Part shown: positions 8,445 through 17,566 of the stretch, one piece after another | How the letters are laid out: every line of letters starts with the position of its first letter | Position numbering within the stretch: position 1 is the first letter of the stretch | Assembly: GCA_022072245.1 (NCBI GenBank) | Contig: JAJVIA010000006.1 | Span: 37,958 to 90,949, forward strand | From: Anaerolineae bacterium | Lineage (GTDB): Bacteria > Chloroflexota > Anaerolineae > UBA4142 > SHND01 | Length of the DNA: 52,992 nucleotides | Direction: 5' to 3' | The notes under the pieces: generated by a model | The model's input: the letters and a program-made list of their open reading frames with translations, nothing else | The model's database searches: none | Told to the model about the DNA's origin: nothing | Program-made: the position numbers and the translations under genes

Positions 8445-9140
8445 ATGAATTCACAATTTCAATGGCTTATCTTTGACGCCGACGATACGTTGTTTGATTA
8501 CGCGTATGGCGAACGCAATGCGCTAGAGACTACGTTTCGCGAGTTCGGCTTGCCCTTTGACGCGCGCGCGTTGGAGCTGTACCGCGACATTAATCATCAA
8601 CTCTGGCTGCGTTTTGAAAAGCGCGAACTTACCGGCGCGCAAATCCGCGCGGAACGCTTTACCAAACTCTTTGCCGCGTTGGCGCAGCGCGAACCGCCGG
8701 GCCTCGCCGAACGTTTCATTGACCATCTCGCGGAACAAACGACGTTGATTCAAGACGCGTGCGAACTCGTCCGCACGTTACAGCGCACGTATCGCCTCGC
8801 GGTCATCACCAACGGCATGGCGCGCGTGCAACAGCCGCGCATGGCGCAATCGCTTCTCGCGCCGTACATTTCCGAATTGATTATTTCCGACCAAGTTGGC
8901 GCGGCGAAACCCGCGCCCGAAATTTTCGATTACGCGTTTGCGCGCATGGGCAATCCGCCGCGCGAGCGCGTCATTATCATTGGCGACAGTTTGACTTCGG
9001 ACATGCAAGGCGGCGTCAATTACGGCATCGCCACCTGCTGGTACAATCCCGCCCATCAGCCGCGGCCGCCCCAACTTCCGCTCACCTATGAAATTCACGC
9101 TTTGCGCGAATTGATTCCGCTTTTGACGACAGAGAATTGA
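8445..9140 (+). CDS. yjjG: HAD hydrolase, YjjG-like 5'-nucleotidase
   Basis: A 231-residue haloacid-dehalogenase phosphatase. Motif I is FDADDTLFDY (Asp11 nucleophile, Asp13), motif II is LAVITNGMARVQ, and motif IV is VIIIGDSLTSDMQGG, with the catalytic Lys in GAAKPAPEIF. The early LFDY...A...TF pattern and the alpha-helical cap match YjjG/noncanonical nucleotide 5'-nucleotidases, which remove phosphate from modified pyrimidine nucleotides. Exact substrate specificity is inferred. It slightly precedes the phosphatase-family gene at 9164. Confidence 0.82.
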   Translation: MNSQFQWLIFDADDTLFDYAYGERNALETTFREFGLPFDARALELYRDINHQLWLRFEKRELTGAQIRAERFTKLFAALAQREPPGLAERFIDHLAEQTTLIQDACELVRTLQRTYRLAVITNGMARVQQPRMAQSLLAPYISELIISDQVGAAKPAPEIFDYAFARMGNPPRERVIIIGDSLTSDMQGGVNYGIATCWYNPAHQPRPPQLPLTYEIHALRELIPLLTTEN

Positions 9141-9163
9141 TTGCGCGTTGCATCTCGTCCAAC

Positions 9164-10810
9164 ATGAAAGTTTTTGTCATCGGTCTCGACGGCGCGACAT
9201 TTGATTTGATTCAACCCTTGATCGCGCAAGGATTTCTCCCCAATCTAAAAAATTTGATGGCGCGCGGCGCGTGGAGCGAATTAACCTCCACCGTGCCGCC
9301 CGTCACCGCGTCGGCATGGAATTCTTTCATGACCGGCAAAAATCCGGGCGGTCACGGCATGTTTGATTTCATGCAGCGCCGCAAAAATTCGTACGACCTC
9401 ACGCCCATTTCCAGCCACGACCGCGACGGCAAAACGGTTTGGGACCTCGCGGGCGAAGCGGGCAAACAGAGCGTCGTCATGGGCGTTCCGATTACGTATC
9501 CGCCGACGCCGCTGCAAGGCGTGATGGTGACGGGCATGTTGACGCCGCGCGGCGCGCCCGATTACACGTATCCGGCTGAATTGAAAAATGAAATCGCGCA
9601 AAACGTCGGCGAGTATGTCGTCTATTCCGACGAAGTGTATGCCAAAGGGCGCGGCGAAATTTTTTTGAACGCGTTACAGTATTCGATTCAGCAGCGCGCC
9701 AAAACCGCGCGCTATCTATTGCAAAAATATCCGTGGGATTTGGGCATTCTCGTTTTTCCCGAAACCGATACCGTGTGTCACGGTTTATGGTGGGCGTACG
9801 ACGCGACGCATCATCAACATCGGCAAGAGAACGCGGAAAAATTCAAACACGGCATCCGCGAGATTTACCAAGCCATTGACGCGCGCATCGGCGAACTCGT
9901 CGCCGCCTTGCCCGCCGACACGACCATTATCGTCATGTCCGACCACGGACACGGGCCCTTGCGAAATTTTTTGTACGTCAATAATTTTTTGAAACAGCGC
10001 GGCTATTTGAAAATCAAAAACACGCTCGCGTCGCAACTCAAAAATCTCGCGTTCGATGCGGGACTGACGCCGCGCGCCGTGTACGGCATGTTATTGAATC
10101 TGGGCTTGGGCAAATTGCGGCGCACTATGGACAAACGGCGCGCCGGACGCGGCATGTTGAAACGCTTTTTCCTTTCGCTCAACGATGTGGATTGGGCAAA
10201 CACCCGCGCCTATTCCGTCGGCTATATCGGCGAAGTGCATATCAACTTGAAAGGACGCGAACCGCAAGGCATCATCGAACCGGGCGCGGCATACGAAACT
10301 TTGCGCGATGAATTGATCCGCGATTTGCGCGCCATGCAATTGCCCGACGGCTCGCCGCTTGTGGAACACATTTGGAAAAAAGAGGAAATTTATAGCGGCG
10401 CGCATGTCTGGGACGCGCCCGATATTTTGTTCTTGCCGAAAAATCTCGAAACGATTGCGTTCGGCGATTTTGAATTTGGCTCGAACAAAATTCTCGAACC
10501 ATCCTATGGCGTTTCGTCGTCGCACCGCATGAATGGCATTTTGATTGCGGCAGGTTCGCAAATTCGCGCCAAGCCGCGCATCGCCCCCACGCCCAACCTC
10601 ACCGACCTGGCGCCGACGATTTTGCACGCGCTAAATTTGCCCGTGCCGCCCGACATGAACGGACGCGTGTTGAACGAAATTTTTGCCGAGACGCGCGCGG
10701 TGGAATATGGCGGCAGCGCGGCGGCGGAGCGCGCGGACGGCGAAGGATATTCCCCCGACGAACAAGCCGAAGTGATTGAACGCCTGAAAGATTTGGGATA
10801 CATTTCTTGA
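9164..10810 (+). CDS. Alkaline phosphatase superfamily protein (phosphodiesterase/nucleotide pyrophosphatase-like)
   Basis: A 548-residue member of the alkaline phosphatase superfamily. It starts MKVFVIGLDGATFDLIQPLI with a metal-binding Asp in GLDG, and the likely nucleophile region is STVPPVTASAWNSFMTGKNP. The second metal site is TIIVMSDHGHGPLRNF, with further histidines in FPETDTVCHG and SSSHRMNG. No N-terminal signal peptide is visible. Chloroflexota and archaea carry many such proteins of unknown substrate, often near glycosyltransferases. ATG 9164 is chosen because the conserved domain starts at that residue. Confidence 0.85.
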   Translation: MKVFVIGLDGATFDLIQPLIAQGFLPNLKNLMARGAWSELTSTVPPVTASAWNSFMTGKNPGGHGMFDFMQRRKNSYDLTPISSHDRDGKTVWDLAGEAGKQSVVMGVPITYPPTPLQGVMVTGMLTPRGAPDYTYPAELKNEIAQNVGEYVVYSDEVYAKGRGEIFLNALQYSIQQRAKTARYLLQKYPWDLGILVFPETDTVCHGLWWAYDATHHQHRQENAEKFKHGIREIYQAIDARIGELVAALPADTTIIVMSDHGHGPLRNFLYVNNFLKQRGYLKIKNTLASQLKNLAFDAGLTPRAVYGMLLNLGLGKLRRTMDKRRAGRGMLKRFFLSLNDVDWANTRAYSVGYIGEVHINLKGREPQGIIEPGAAYETLRDELIRDLRAMQLPDGSPLVEHIWKKEEIYSGAHVWDAPDILFLPKNLETIAFGDFEFGSNKILEPSYGVSSSHRMNGILIAAGSQIRAKPRIAPTPNLTDLAPTILHALNLPVPPDMNGRVLNEIFAETRAVEYGGSAAAERADGEGYSPDEQAEVIERLKDLGYIS

Positions 10811-10897
10811 CGCGTCGCTTTTGGCGTTCATCCAGCGCTATGCTAGAATTTTGACGTTTTGCCCGCCCCGCGCAAGTTGTCATCCTTGGAGGTCGCT

Positions 10898-11998
10898 ATC
10901 AAACACAGTACGTTTCGTTGGCTTGTATGCTGCGCGCTGGCAAGCGTTGGGCTTGTCATCGGCTGCACTGCCACACCCACCGCCGCGCCCGTTACCATCG
11001 TCGTTCCCACCAATCCCCCGCCTCCGCCGAGCGCGACCAATCCGCTTCCCACTAGCGTCGCGCTCGCGCCAACCGCGACGCCCAACGCGCAAGGCGCCGT
11101 CATCATCGCGCAATTGGACCCGACGCGCCAAGTTTTGATTATTTACGGCGTCACCCCCGCCGTAACCGTCGAATTGGGCGGAACGCCGCTGCCCTTGCCG
11201 CCGTCGCCGACGCGCACCTTTACGCCCTTGCCGCCGCCAACCACAGCGCCGACCTTGACCCCCAGCGTCACGCCCACGCGCGGCCCGCGTCCGCCAACGA
11301 AAACGCCAATCGCCTATTCGCGCGGCGCGTTGGTGGGAAAAATTTTGTTCAAGAGTACGCGCAACGGCGGTTCGCTCTTTCGCCCCAATTGGTTCATGAT
11401 GAATAGCGATGGCACGGGCATCCAACCCTTGGACAATGCCGCCGCCGAAGCGTTTGCGATTTCATTAGATAGTCAGGCGTACGGCATTGAAAATTTGGAA
11501 CCGGGCGGCGCGCGACGCGTCTTTGGCGAACGCCGCTGCCCCGGCGTCGGCACCTGCTTGTTGTATATTCTCGATACCGCGCTCGACGCCGCGCTCATCA
11601 ATTCGAGCGAAGATATTAGCAAAGGGCAATGGTTCGGCAGCCGCAATGCCGTCGCCAAAGACCCGGTGTGGTCGCCGAACGGCCAATACATTGCGTTCGC
11701 GTCGAATCATGATCCGGGCGATACGTGCGTTCGCAAAAGCATGAATATCTTTAAAGCCACGCCCGATCAAAATCCAACCGTGCGCCGCTTGACGCATTTT
11801 TGCGCGGGCGGCAATGTCGGACATCCGTCATTCAACGGCGACGGCAGCCGCTTGGTTTTTTACGCCGACGCGGATGGTTTGCGCCAATTGTTTGTCGTGG
11901 ATGTCGGCGCGAACGACGGGATTGATTTTACCCAAGTCGCAGAACAAAAAATCAGCGACGGGCAGGCGAATGATTGGGACCCGCTTTGGGTGAAATGA
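10898..11998 (+). CDS. Lipoprotein with TolB/WD40-like repeats
   Basis: A signal peptide with lipobox (LVCCALASVGLVIGC) is followed by a Pro/Thr/Ala-rich linker of about 110 residues with PTAT and PPTK repeats. Then comes a beta-propeller-like part with TolB signatures: DPVWSPNGQYIAFASNHD, HPSFNGDGSRLVFYADAD and DWDPLWVK. It is probably anchored on the outer face of the membrane. The start is unusual: GGAGG at 10888-10892 sits 5 nt before an ATC codon (10898) that begins a perfect signal peptide (KHSTFRWLV). Conventional alternatives are TTG 10886 or TTG 10859, neither with a ribosome site. Function unknown. Confidence 0.75.
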   Translation: MKHSTFRWLVCCALASVGLVIGCTATPTAAPVTIVVPTNPPPPPSATNPLPTSVALAPTATPNAQGAVIIAQLDPTRQVLIIYGVTPAVTVELGGTPLPLPPSPTRTFTPLPPPTTAPTLTPSVTPTRGPRPPTKTPIAYSRGALVGKILFKSTRNGGSLFRPNWFMMNSDGTGIQPLDNAAAEAFAISLDSQAYGIENLEPGGARRVFGERRCPGVGTCLLYILDTALDAALINSSEDISKGQWFGSRNAVAKDPVWSPNGQYIAFASNHDPGDTCVRKSMNIFKATPDQNPTVRRLTHFCAGGNVGHPSFNGDGSRLVFYADADGLRQLFVVDVGANDGIDFTQVAEQKISDGQANDWDPLWVK

Positions 11999-12396
11999 AT
12001 TCCGTGTTGACGCATAAACATTTTGAAGGGCGCTGGATTGGCGAAACGATAGAGTGCGAGAGTCCCGCGCATCTGTGGCACATTCGTTTGCGCGGCTCTT
12101 GGCTTCAGGTGCAAACGGTGTGGGAGGGCCACGAAACCATTGGCGCGCCAATGTACTGCAATCTGATTGCAGGCGAACCCGCGTTTGAAATCAAAACCGA
12201 GTTGAGCAATTTTCGCGCGCAGCTCGTGGACGCGCAGCATTTCATTATCGCGGGGTGGGATACGAACGACATGCGCGGCGGCGTGGGACCCGCGTACGAT
12301 GTCGTCTTTTCACGGCCGGGCATTGCGGAATTGAACGCGCGGAATGTGTGGCTGGAATGGAAACAAAACCAAACGCGGAGCGAACGCGAGGGATAG
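11995..12396 (+). CDS. Hypothetical protein, beta-rich
   Basis: A 133-residue soluble protein starting at the ATG in an ATGA overlap with the TolB-like lipoprotein stop. It contains FEGRWIGETIECESPAHLWH and later VGPAYDVVFSRPGIAELNA, and looks beta-rich with alternating hydrophobics. I do not recognise a family. The overlap argues that it is translated with the lipoprotein. It ends 25 bp before the convergent DUF2201 gene. Confidence 0.65.
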   Translation: MNSVLTHKHFEGRWIGETIECESPAHLWHIRLRGSWLQVQTVWEGHETIGAPMYCNLIAGEPAFEIKTELSNFRAQLVDAQHFIIAGWDTNDMRGGVGPAYDVVFSRPGIAELNARNVWLEWKQNQTRSEREG

Positions 12397-12421
12397 AATA
12401 ATCTGACGTCAAACGCTAGTT

Positions 12422-13615
12422 CTATATTTTTACAAACGGCGTCCGCTGCGTTTTCAACAAGCGCACCGCTTCGCCAAACGGAAATTTTTCCAGCGCCAAT
12501 CCGCCGGGCGGCACAACCCACAACACCGGCACGTGCGGCGCGCGTTCGGGAAATTCGCCGTAACCGTCCGTCAAATAAATCGCGACGGTTTGATTTTGTA
12601 AAAAACGATGGTTCGCAATGCGCGAAAAAAATGGGCGGAAATCGGTGCCGCCGCCGCCAATCGGTTTTGGCAGCGGCGCGCCAATTTTCAAGGGAAAGGG
12701 TCCATGCAACGCCGCATCCGCGAAAAACAATTCACATTCGAGATGCGGATACGCGCGCAAAATTCCCAACACTTCGCCGAAAAAAACTTGCAGCTCGCCC
12801 TCGTCCACCGAACCGCTGGTATCCACGCACACCAAGACGCGCACCGCTTCGCCGTCAATTGTATCGAGATACATGCCGCGCCCCACAAAGCGGCGGTCAA
12901 AATTTGAAAAATCGGTTGGCGTTTGCGTGAGATAGCGCCACAAATAACTGCGCCAATCGAGCTGCGTTTGCATGACGCCATGCAATTCGCGCAAAATGCC
13001 TGCCGGTACAGTCCCGACGAGATTTGCGCGCGCGACAATTTGAGCTTGCTCTAACGCGTTCTTCCAAAAACCGTCCGCCTGTTCACGCGTTATTTGGACG
13101 TCGCCCGCTTGACCCGCGTCGCTCGCTTTGCCCACCCCGCGTTTGCGCGTCGCATCCGTCGGCGCGTCGTCCAATAAATCGGCGTTCAACTCTGTCGCCA
13201 AATTCGCGTCGCGCAATAATTTTTCATACACCTCTTCGACCGCGAGATGCTCCCAGCGCGCGTCACGAATCCGTTTTTCGGGCAGCGTCCAACCTTCGTT
13301 CAAAATAATGCCGTTCACCACCACATCCGCCGCGATATTCCATACGCGCGCATCGCGCCCCGCGCGCCGCGTGACATGCGTGAGCGCGGCGTGCAAAACT
13401 TCGTGCAGCAGCACGCCGTCTTGTTCCGCGCTCGAAAGCGAATTCCAAAAGTCGGGATTGATATACACCGCGTCGCCATCGGTTGCGGCGGTCGGAATTT
13501 CGTCGCTCGCCTCCAAACGCGCGTGAAGCGCCAGCGCGGCAAAGAACGCGCTGCGGTCGGTGATTCGCACAAGCGACGCGGCAAGTTTTCGTTTTAGAGT
13601 GGCGTCAAGTTCCAT
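12422..13615 (-). CDS. VWA-like/DUF2201 putative metallopeptidase partner of MoxR ATPase
   Basis: A 397-residue protein with an N-terminal zinc-peptidase-like motif HEVLHAALTH (HExxH) near residue 72. The C-terminal von Willebrand A-like domain contains the MIDAS motif VLVCVDTSGSVDEGEL. This is the DUF2201 family, almost always encoded beside a MoxR AAA+ ATPase, as here. The pair is thought to act in assembly or remodelling of other complexes; the client is unknown. ATG 13615 is preferred over the upstream in-frame codon at 13636 because the conserved ELDATLKRKL helix begins there. Confidence 0.85.
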   Translation of the reverse strand: MELDATLKRKLAASLVRITDRSAFFAALALHARLEASDEIPTAATDGDAVYINPDFWNSLSSAEQDGVLLHEVLHAALTHVTRRAGRDARVWNIAADVVVNGIILNEGWTLPEKRIRDARWEHLAVEEVYEKLLRDANLATELNADLLDDAPTDATRKRGVGKASDAGQAGDVQITREQADGFWKNALEQAQIVARANLVGTVPAGILRELHGVMQTQLDWRSYLWRYLTQTPTDFSNFDRRFVGRGMYLDTIDGEAVRVLVCVDTSGSVDEGELQVFFGEVLGILRAYPHLECELFFADAALHGPFPLKIGAPLPKPIGGGGTDFRPFFSRIANHRFLQNQTVAIYLTDGYGEFPERAPHVPVLWVVPPGGLALEKFPFGEAVRLLKTQRTPFVKI

Positions 13616-13639
13616 TGGTCGAGCGCGCGGCGACAAATT

Positions 13640-14650
13640 TTATTCGTCCGCCGCGTTCAATACGTTCTGATAATTTTGCATCCACGCTTGCAATTCGGCA
13701 TCCTGGGCGATAAGCGTTTGCAGCGCGCGCAGCTGTTTTTGCGCGCGCATTTTGCGTAATAAATCGGTCGCGCACAGTTGCACCCATTCGAGCGGCGCGA
13801 CGCGCGCGAGCCATTGCAGCGCGTGAAACGCGTGCGACGCGGTTTCGCTGCGCGCCACCAAGCCGACGACAATCGCGTACCGCAAAGACGGTTCGTCGGG
13901 AAACGTCAGCGCCGCGCTCTCGCCATTCAACACCTGCTGCAAATCGGGCAAGTCGCGATACAACGCAATGTACGCTTCAAATTCCGTCGCCGCGCCAACG
14001 CCCACCGCCGCCGCAACGCTCAAGCCGGCGCGATGCAGCGCGTTTGCCATTTCCCATGAACGCGGCGAGGGCCACGCCGGCAGTTGTGGGTCGAGCTTGT
14101 GCAGCAGTTCGGGCCGAAATGCCAGAAAGGCGAGAATTTGTTCGTGAAAATTTTTGGCTTGCGCGTACGCTTTGAAACTGTCAAAATCGGGATGCACGTC
14201 GAGATGCAAAAAACGATTCGCCAGAGGCGCGGGCATATCAAACACCGCCGCGCGGTCTTCGCTGCGATTGCCCGCCGCCCAAATGTACCAATGTTTGGGG
14301 ACGATATAACTGCCGACGCGGCGATCCAAAATCAATTGCTGCGCCATGCCTTGCATCGTCGGCGGCGCGAGATTGATTTCGTCGAGGAACAAAACGCCCG
14401 CGCCCTTGCGCGGCAAAAATTCGGGCGGATACCAACGCGAGATGCCTTTGGCGGCGACGGGCAAACCGCGTAAATCGGTGGGCGCAAGCTGCGACAAACG
14501 TAAATCAATGAACGCGAGTTTATGCGCCCGCGCGGTTTGCGCGACGATGGACGATTTGCCAATGCCCGGCGGACCCCAAATCATGGTGGACAATTTTATT
14601 TTGTGTTGGACGATTTGATTCAAATACGCGGCAAGTTCGGCAGGTTTCAT
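13640..14650 (-). CDS. MoxR-type AAA+ ATPase
   Basis: A 336-residue AAA+ ATPase. Walker A is IWGPPGIGKSSIVAQ near residue 24, Walker B is GVLFLDEINLAPPTMQ, sensor 1 is WAAGNRSEDRA, and the arginine region is APLANRFLHLDV. Such MoxR proteins act with VWA-domain partners, here the gene 24 bp downstream on the same strand. The N-terminal helix MKPAELAAYLNQIVQ fits the MoxR lid-type start. An ATP-driven chaperone or maturation role is established for the family, while the specific substrate is not visible. Confidence 0.88.
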   Translation of the reverse strand: MKPAELAAYLNQIVQHKIKLSTMIWGPPGIGKSSIVAQTARAHKLAFIDLRLSQLAPTDLRGLPVAAKGISRWYPPEFLPRKGAGVLFLDEINLAPPTMQGMAQQLILDRRVGSYIVPKHWYIWAAGNRSEDRAAVFDMPAPLANRFLHLDVHPDFDSFKAYAQAKNFHEQILAFLAFRPELLHKLDPQLPAWPSPRSWEMANALHRAGLSVAAAVGVGAATEFEAYIALYRDLPDLQQVLNGESAALTFPDEPSLRYAIVVGLVARSETASHAFHALQWLARVAPLEWVQLCATDLLRKMRAQKQLRALQTLIAQDAELQAWMQNYQNVLNAADE

Positions 14651-14688
14651 ATTTTCCTTTTGACGCTCGAAATAATTTTACAGGTTTC

Positions 14689-14737
14689 GGCAAATTGGAA
14701 ATTTGTCATACATGGTACGGCAAATTTTTTATTTGCC
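14689..14737. repeat. Two AAATTTGCC-type palindromes
   Basis: GGCAAATT-GGA-AATTTGTC (14689-14707, one G·T mismatch) is followed by GGCAAAT-TTTTT-ATTTGCC (14719-14737, perfect 7-bp arms). A third, longer member of the same palindrome family is at 37252-37282. They lie between the divergent MoxR and DUF2723 genes. Confidence 0.6.
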
Positions 14738-14790
14738 CAATCTTTATTCGCAAGCTTGCTTACGCAAAATTCGCGCGAAAGGTATCATAT

Positions 14791-14818
14791 TTTGCATCTC
14801 GATTGTCTCGATTATAAT
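14791..14818 (+). promoter_or_regulatory. Promoter of the DUF2723 gene, leaderless start
   Basis: TTTGCA (14791-14796), a 16-bp spacer, then a perfect TATAAT (14813-14818). The expected transcription start falls on or next to the GTG at 14825, so the message would have essentially no 5' leader. Confidence 0.5.
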
Positions 14819-14824
14819 GTAACT

Positions 14825-16777
14825 GTGGTTGCGTTCCGCGCGCGGCTCAAGATAAAAAGCGAGCCGCGTTTTGATTTCTATATCGGGCTGGCGCTTGCCC
14901 TCGCGGCATTCGTCGTCTATCTGCGAACCCTGACGCCCGGCGTTCTCGACGGCGATAGCGGCGAGTGGCAGTACATGGCAAACATTCTCGGCGTGCCACA
15001 CTCGACCGGTTATCCGTCGTATGTGCTGCTCGCCAAACTGCTAACGCTTTTTCCCATCGGCAATGCGGCGTGGCGCGTGAATCTGTTCTCTGCCCTCTGC
15101 GCGGCGCTGACCGTTCCCATCGTTTATTTCTTGGCAAAACGCCTCGCGCGTGCGCGCGTCGCCGCCATTCTCGCCGCGTCCTTTTTCGCGCTCATGCCGA
15201 CGCTGTGGGCTTCTGCGACCATCGCCGAAGTGTATGCGCTCAATACGCTGCTCATCGCGTTGACTTTATTTTTCGCCGTTCGTTTTTTTGACCGCGCCCA
15301 CGCGCGCGATTTGTATGCGATGGCGTTTTGTTTCGGTCTCGCGCTCACCAATCATCGCATCGCGTTTTTTATCGCGCCCGCGCTGCTCGCGATCATATGG
15401 TTCAAACGACGCGAACTGTCTTGGCAAAAATTCGCCTCTGCCGCGCTCGCATTTTTGATTCCCCTGACGCTGTATCTGTACATACCGCTGCGCGCGTCGC
15501 AATTGCTCGCGGAACAATCGCCGCAAAATTGGGAATTGTATCCGCGCGCGCAAGCGATAGTGAACGGCAAAATTACGGCGTATTACAACCACACGCCGCA
15601 AGGTTTTTTCAATCTCGTCACCGCGCTCGACAATCGCAACAAACTCGGCTTTCAAGATGCAAGCGGCGAGGACAAAATGATGGCGCGGTTCGTCAACGCG
15701 TGGACGCTGCTCCGCGAACAAATTGACCCGTTCGGCATCCTCCTCGCCTTGGGCGGCATCGTCGTCTTGTGGCGGCGCGAACGGCATTTGACGATTGCGC
15801 TGCTGCTCGGCGGTTTGAGCGTCGCGGCGATTTCGATTTATTTGCGCGCGGAATCAACGCGCTTTTATTTCAGCGGCGCCTATCTCGTCATGGTTTTGTT
15901 TTTTGCCGTCGCCATCGGTTGGATTTTGGAAAAAATAAAAATGCGCGCGGCAGAACCCAATTCGAGCGCGCGGCATCAAAAACTATTGCGCCTCGCCTAT
16001 TACGCTGCGATTTTCTATTTCGCGTTCTTTCCGCTTTGCGCGTTGTATTTCAATTTCGCGCGCATGGATCAAAGCGGCAATACCAAATATGACGCGTACG
16101 CGCGCGCGATTTTGAATGATAATCTCGCGCCCAACGCCGTCCTCGTCGCGCCGTGGGAAGTGGCGACGCCGATTCGCTACTTTCAATATGTCGAAAATGC
16201 GCGGCCCGACGTGTTGACCATTCACGAATCGCCCGTACGACCGCAGTATCAAAAAATTTTGGACGCCGCGCAGCGTTTGGGTCGTCCGTTTTATTACGCG
16301 CAATTCACGCCCGAAGATAAAAACGCGGACGGCGCGCGCACCATTCAAGCCGTCGCCTTTCCGCTGCCGCAAGAACCGCAGCCGCAGTTTCGCTTGAATG
16401 AAAAATTGAACGATACGCTGCGCGTGGCGGGTTACGATTGGCAGCCGTTCGACGCGCGCAACGCGCGTTTAATTATTTATTATCGCGCCGCCAAACCGAC
16501 GCGCATCGAATATGTGAATGAATTGGAAGTGAGCGACGCGCAAGGAGTCACGCGCGCGACATTTGCGCGGCATCCCGTCAGCGAGTATTATCCGACGTAT
16601 TTGTGGAAGCAGGGCGAGTATTTCCGCGATGTCTATGACATTCATCTGGACGCGGACGCGCCCGCCGAAAGTTATCGCGCGGAATTGATTTGGTACGTTT
16701 ATGATGCCGCCGCCGCGCAGCGCGATGAGGCGAGCGCGCGGGCGTTGACGTTTGAAAATCTAACGTTCGGGAAATAA
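14825..16777 (+). CDS. DUF2723 membrane protein (O-mannosyltransferase-like, GT-C fold)
   Basis: A ~650-residue polytopic protein. The DUF2723 signature is at the N terminus: FVVYLRTLTPGVLDGDSGEW (the acidic D-x-D/E-x-G-E loop after TM1), then GVPHSTGYPSYVLLAK and LFSALCAALT. About 10 TM helices extend to residue ~390 and a soluble region to the end. Homologues are lipid-sugar-dependent glycosyltransferases of protein O-mannosylation type. A paralogue lies at 20325-22265. The GTG start at 14825 is inferred from the TATAAT box just upstream; the open frame itself runs back to 14522 through promoter DNA and the MoxR gene. The start is therefore tentative. Confidence 0.8.
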   Translation: MVAFRARLKIKSEPRFDFYIGLALALAAFVVYLRTLTPGVLDGDSGEWQYMANILGVPHSTGYPSYVLLAKLLTLFPIGNAAWRVNLFSALCAALTVPIVYFLAKRLARARVAAILAASFFALMPTLWASATIAEVYALNTLLIALTLFFAVRFFDRAHARDLYAMAFCFGLALTNHRIAFFIAPALLAIIWFKRRELSWQKFASAALAFLIPLTLYLYIPLRASQLLAEQSPQNWELYPRAQAIVNGKITAYYNHTPQGFFNLVTALDNRNKLGFQDASGEDKMMARFVNAWTLLREQIDPFGILLALGGIVVLWRRERHLTIALLLGGLSVAAISIYLRAESTRFYFSGAYLVMVLFFAVAIGWILEKIKMRAAEPNSSARHQKLLRLAYYAAIFYFAFFPLCALYFNFARMDQSGNTKYDAYARAILNDNLAPNAVLVAPWEVATPIRYFQYVENARPDVLTIHESPVRPQYQKILDAAQRLGRPFYYAQFTPEDKNADGARTIQAVAFPLPQEPQPQFRLNEKLNDTLRVAGYDWQPFDARNARLIIYYRAAKPTRIEYVNELEVSDAQGVTRATFARHPVSEYYPTYLWKQGEYFRDVYDIHLDADAPAESYRAELIWYVYDAAAAQRDEASARALTFENLTFGK

Positions 16778-16796
16778 AAAAAAGCGGCGGCGCGCA

Positions 16797-16820
16797 TTGC
16801 AAAATTTGCAACGCCGCGCT
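16797..16820. terminator. Hairpin between convergent genes
   Basis: TTGCAAA-A-TTTGCAA (16797-16811) forms the tip, with partial GC-rich pairing outside (AGCGG...CCGCGCT). An A8 run at 16776-16783 reads as a T run on the minus strand, so it may end the TVP38 transcript. Confidence 0.4.
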
Positions 16821-17546
16821 CTATCGTTCGTCCAGCTCTGTCGTTTGCGCCGCCAACAAGGCGCGGCGTTCCACGCGTTGGCGCAGCCAATTGCCCGCGA
16901 GCGAGACCAAGAGCATCGCGCCGATGAGGATAAAAATCCACTGCACGCCAAACGTCTCGACATTCGCGCCGATGACGCTAGAGAGAATAATGCCGGGCGT
17001 GCGGCCCAGCACGACGAGCAGCATAAAGCGGCGAAACGAAAGCGTGGTCAAACCGGCGATAAAGTAAAATACGTCGGCGGTCGGCGCGAGCATCAAGAGA
17101 AACCACAGGATAGAAGAATTGACGGCGGATAAATTGCGCCAGCGTTCCAACCAACTCGCCGGCGTAATTTTTTCGAGCAGGGGCCAACCCAAACGCCGCG
17201 CCAGCCAAAACGCGACCGCGCTGCCGAGAACGATGCCAAGCATCGAAAAAATTGAGGCGGTGACGGGACCAAACAAGAATCCGGCGGTGTACGATAACGG
17301 CGCGCCGGGGATGGGCGCGACGATAATTTGCAGCGCGTAAAATAACGCATACACGACCGGCGCGAGAATGCCGTACTTGGGCAATTCTTCTTTGACGCGG
17401 TCGCCGATTTCCAAGAGCCACGCCAGCGGATTGGCGGGAACCCAACCCAAACGCGCCGCGATAAAATAGGCGGCGAGACACGCGCCCAATAACGCGACGC
17501 GCGGCGCCCAAAGACGTACCGTCTTTTTGTCAATGTTCACAAACAT
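16821..17546 (-). CDS. TVP38/TMEM64 (VTT domain) membrane protein
   Basis: A 241-residue multi-spanning protein. The VTT/SNARE-associated Golgi domain shows the hallmark APIPGAPLSYTAGFLFGPVT followed by FWLARRLG near residue 130, and GLTTLSFRRFMLLVVLGRTP. About six TM helices are expected. Bacterial TVP38/DedA relatives are implicated in lipid scrambling or undecaprenyl-phosphate flipping. That role would suit a locus with lipid-linked glycosyltransferases, though this is inference. The start MFVNIDKK at 17546 is 20 bp from the divergent GT-C-like gene. Confidence 0.88.
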   Translation of the reverse strand: MFVNIDKKTVRLWAPRVALLGACLAAYFIAARLGWVPANPLAWLLEIGDRVKEELPKYGILAPVVYALFYALQIIVAPIPGAPLSYTAGFLFGPVTASIFSMLGIVLGSAVAFWLARRLGWPLLEKITPASWLERWRNLSAVNSSILWFLLMLAPTADVFYFIAGLTTLSFRRFMLLVVLGRTPGIILSSVIGANVETFGVQWIFILIGAMLLVSLAGNWLRQRVERRALLAAQTTELDER

Positions 17547-17566
17547 AAATTATACGGACAAGTGAA

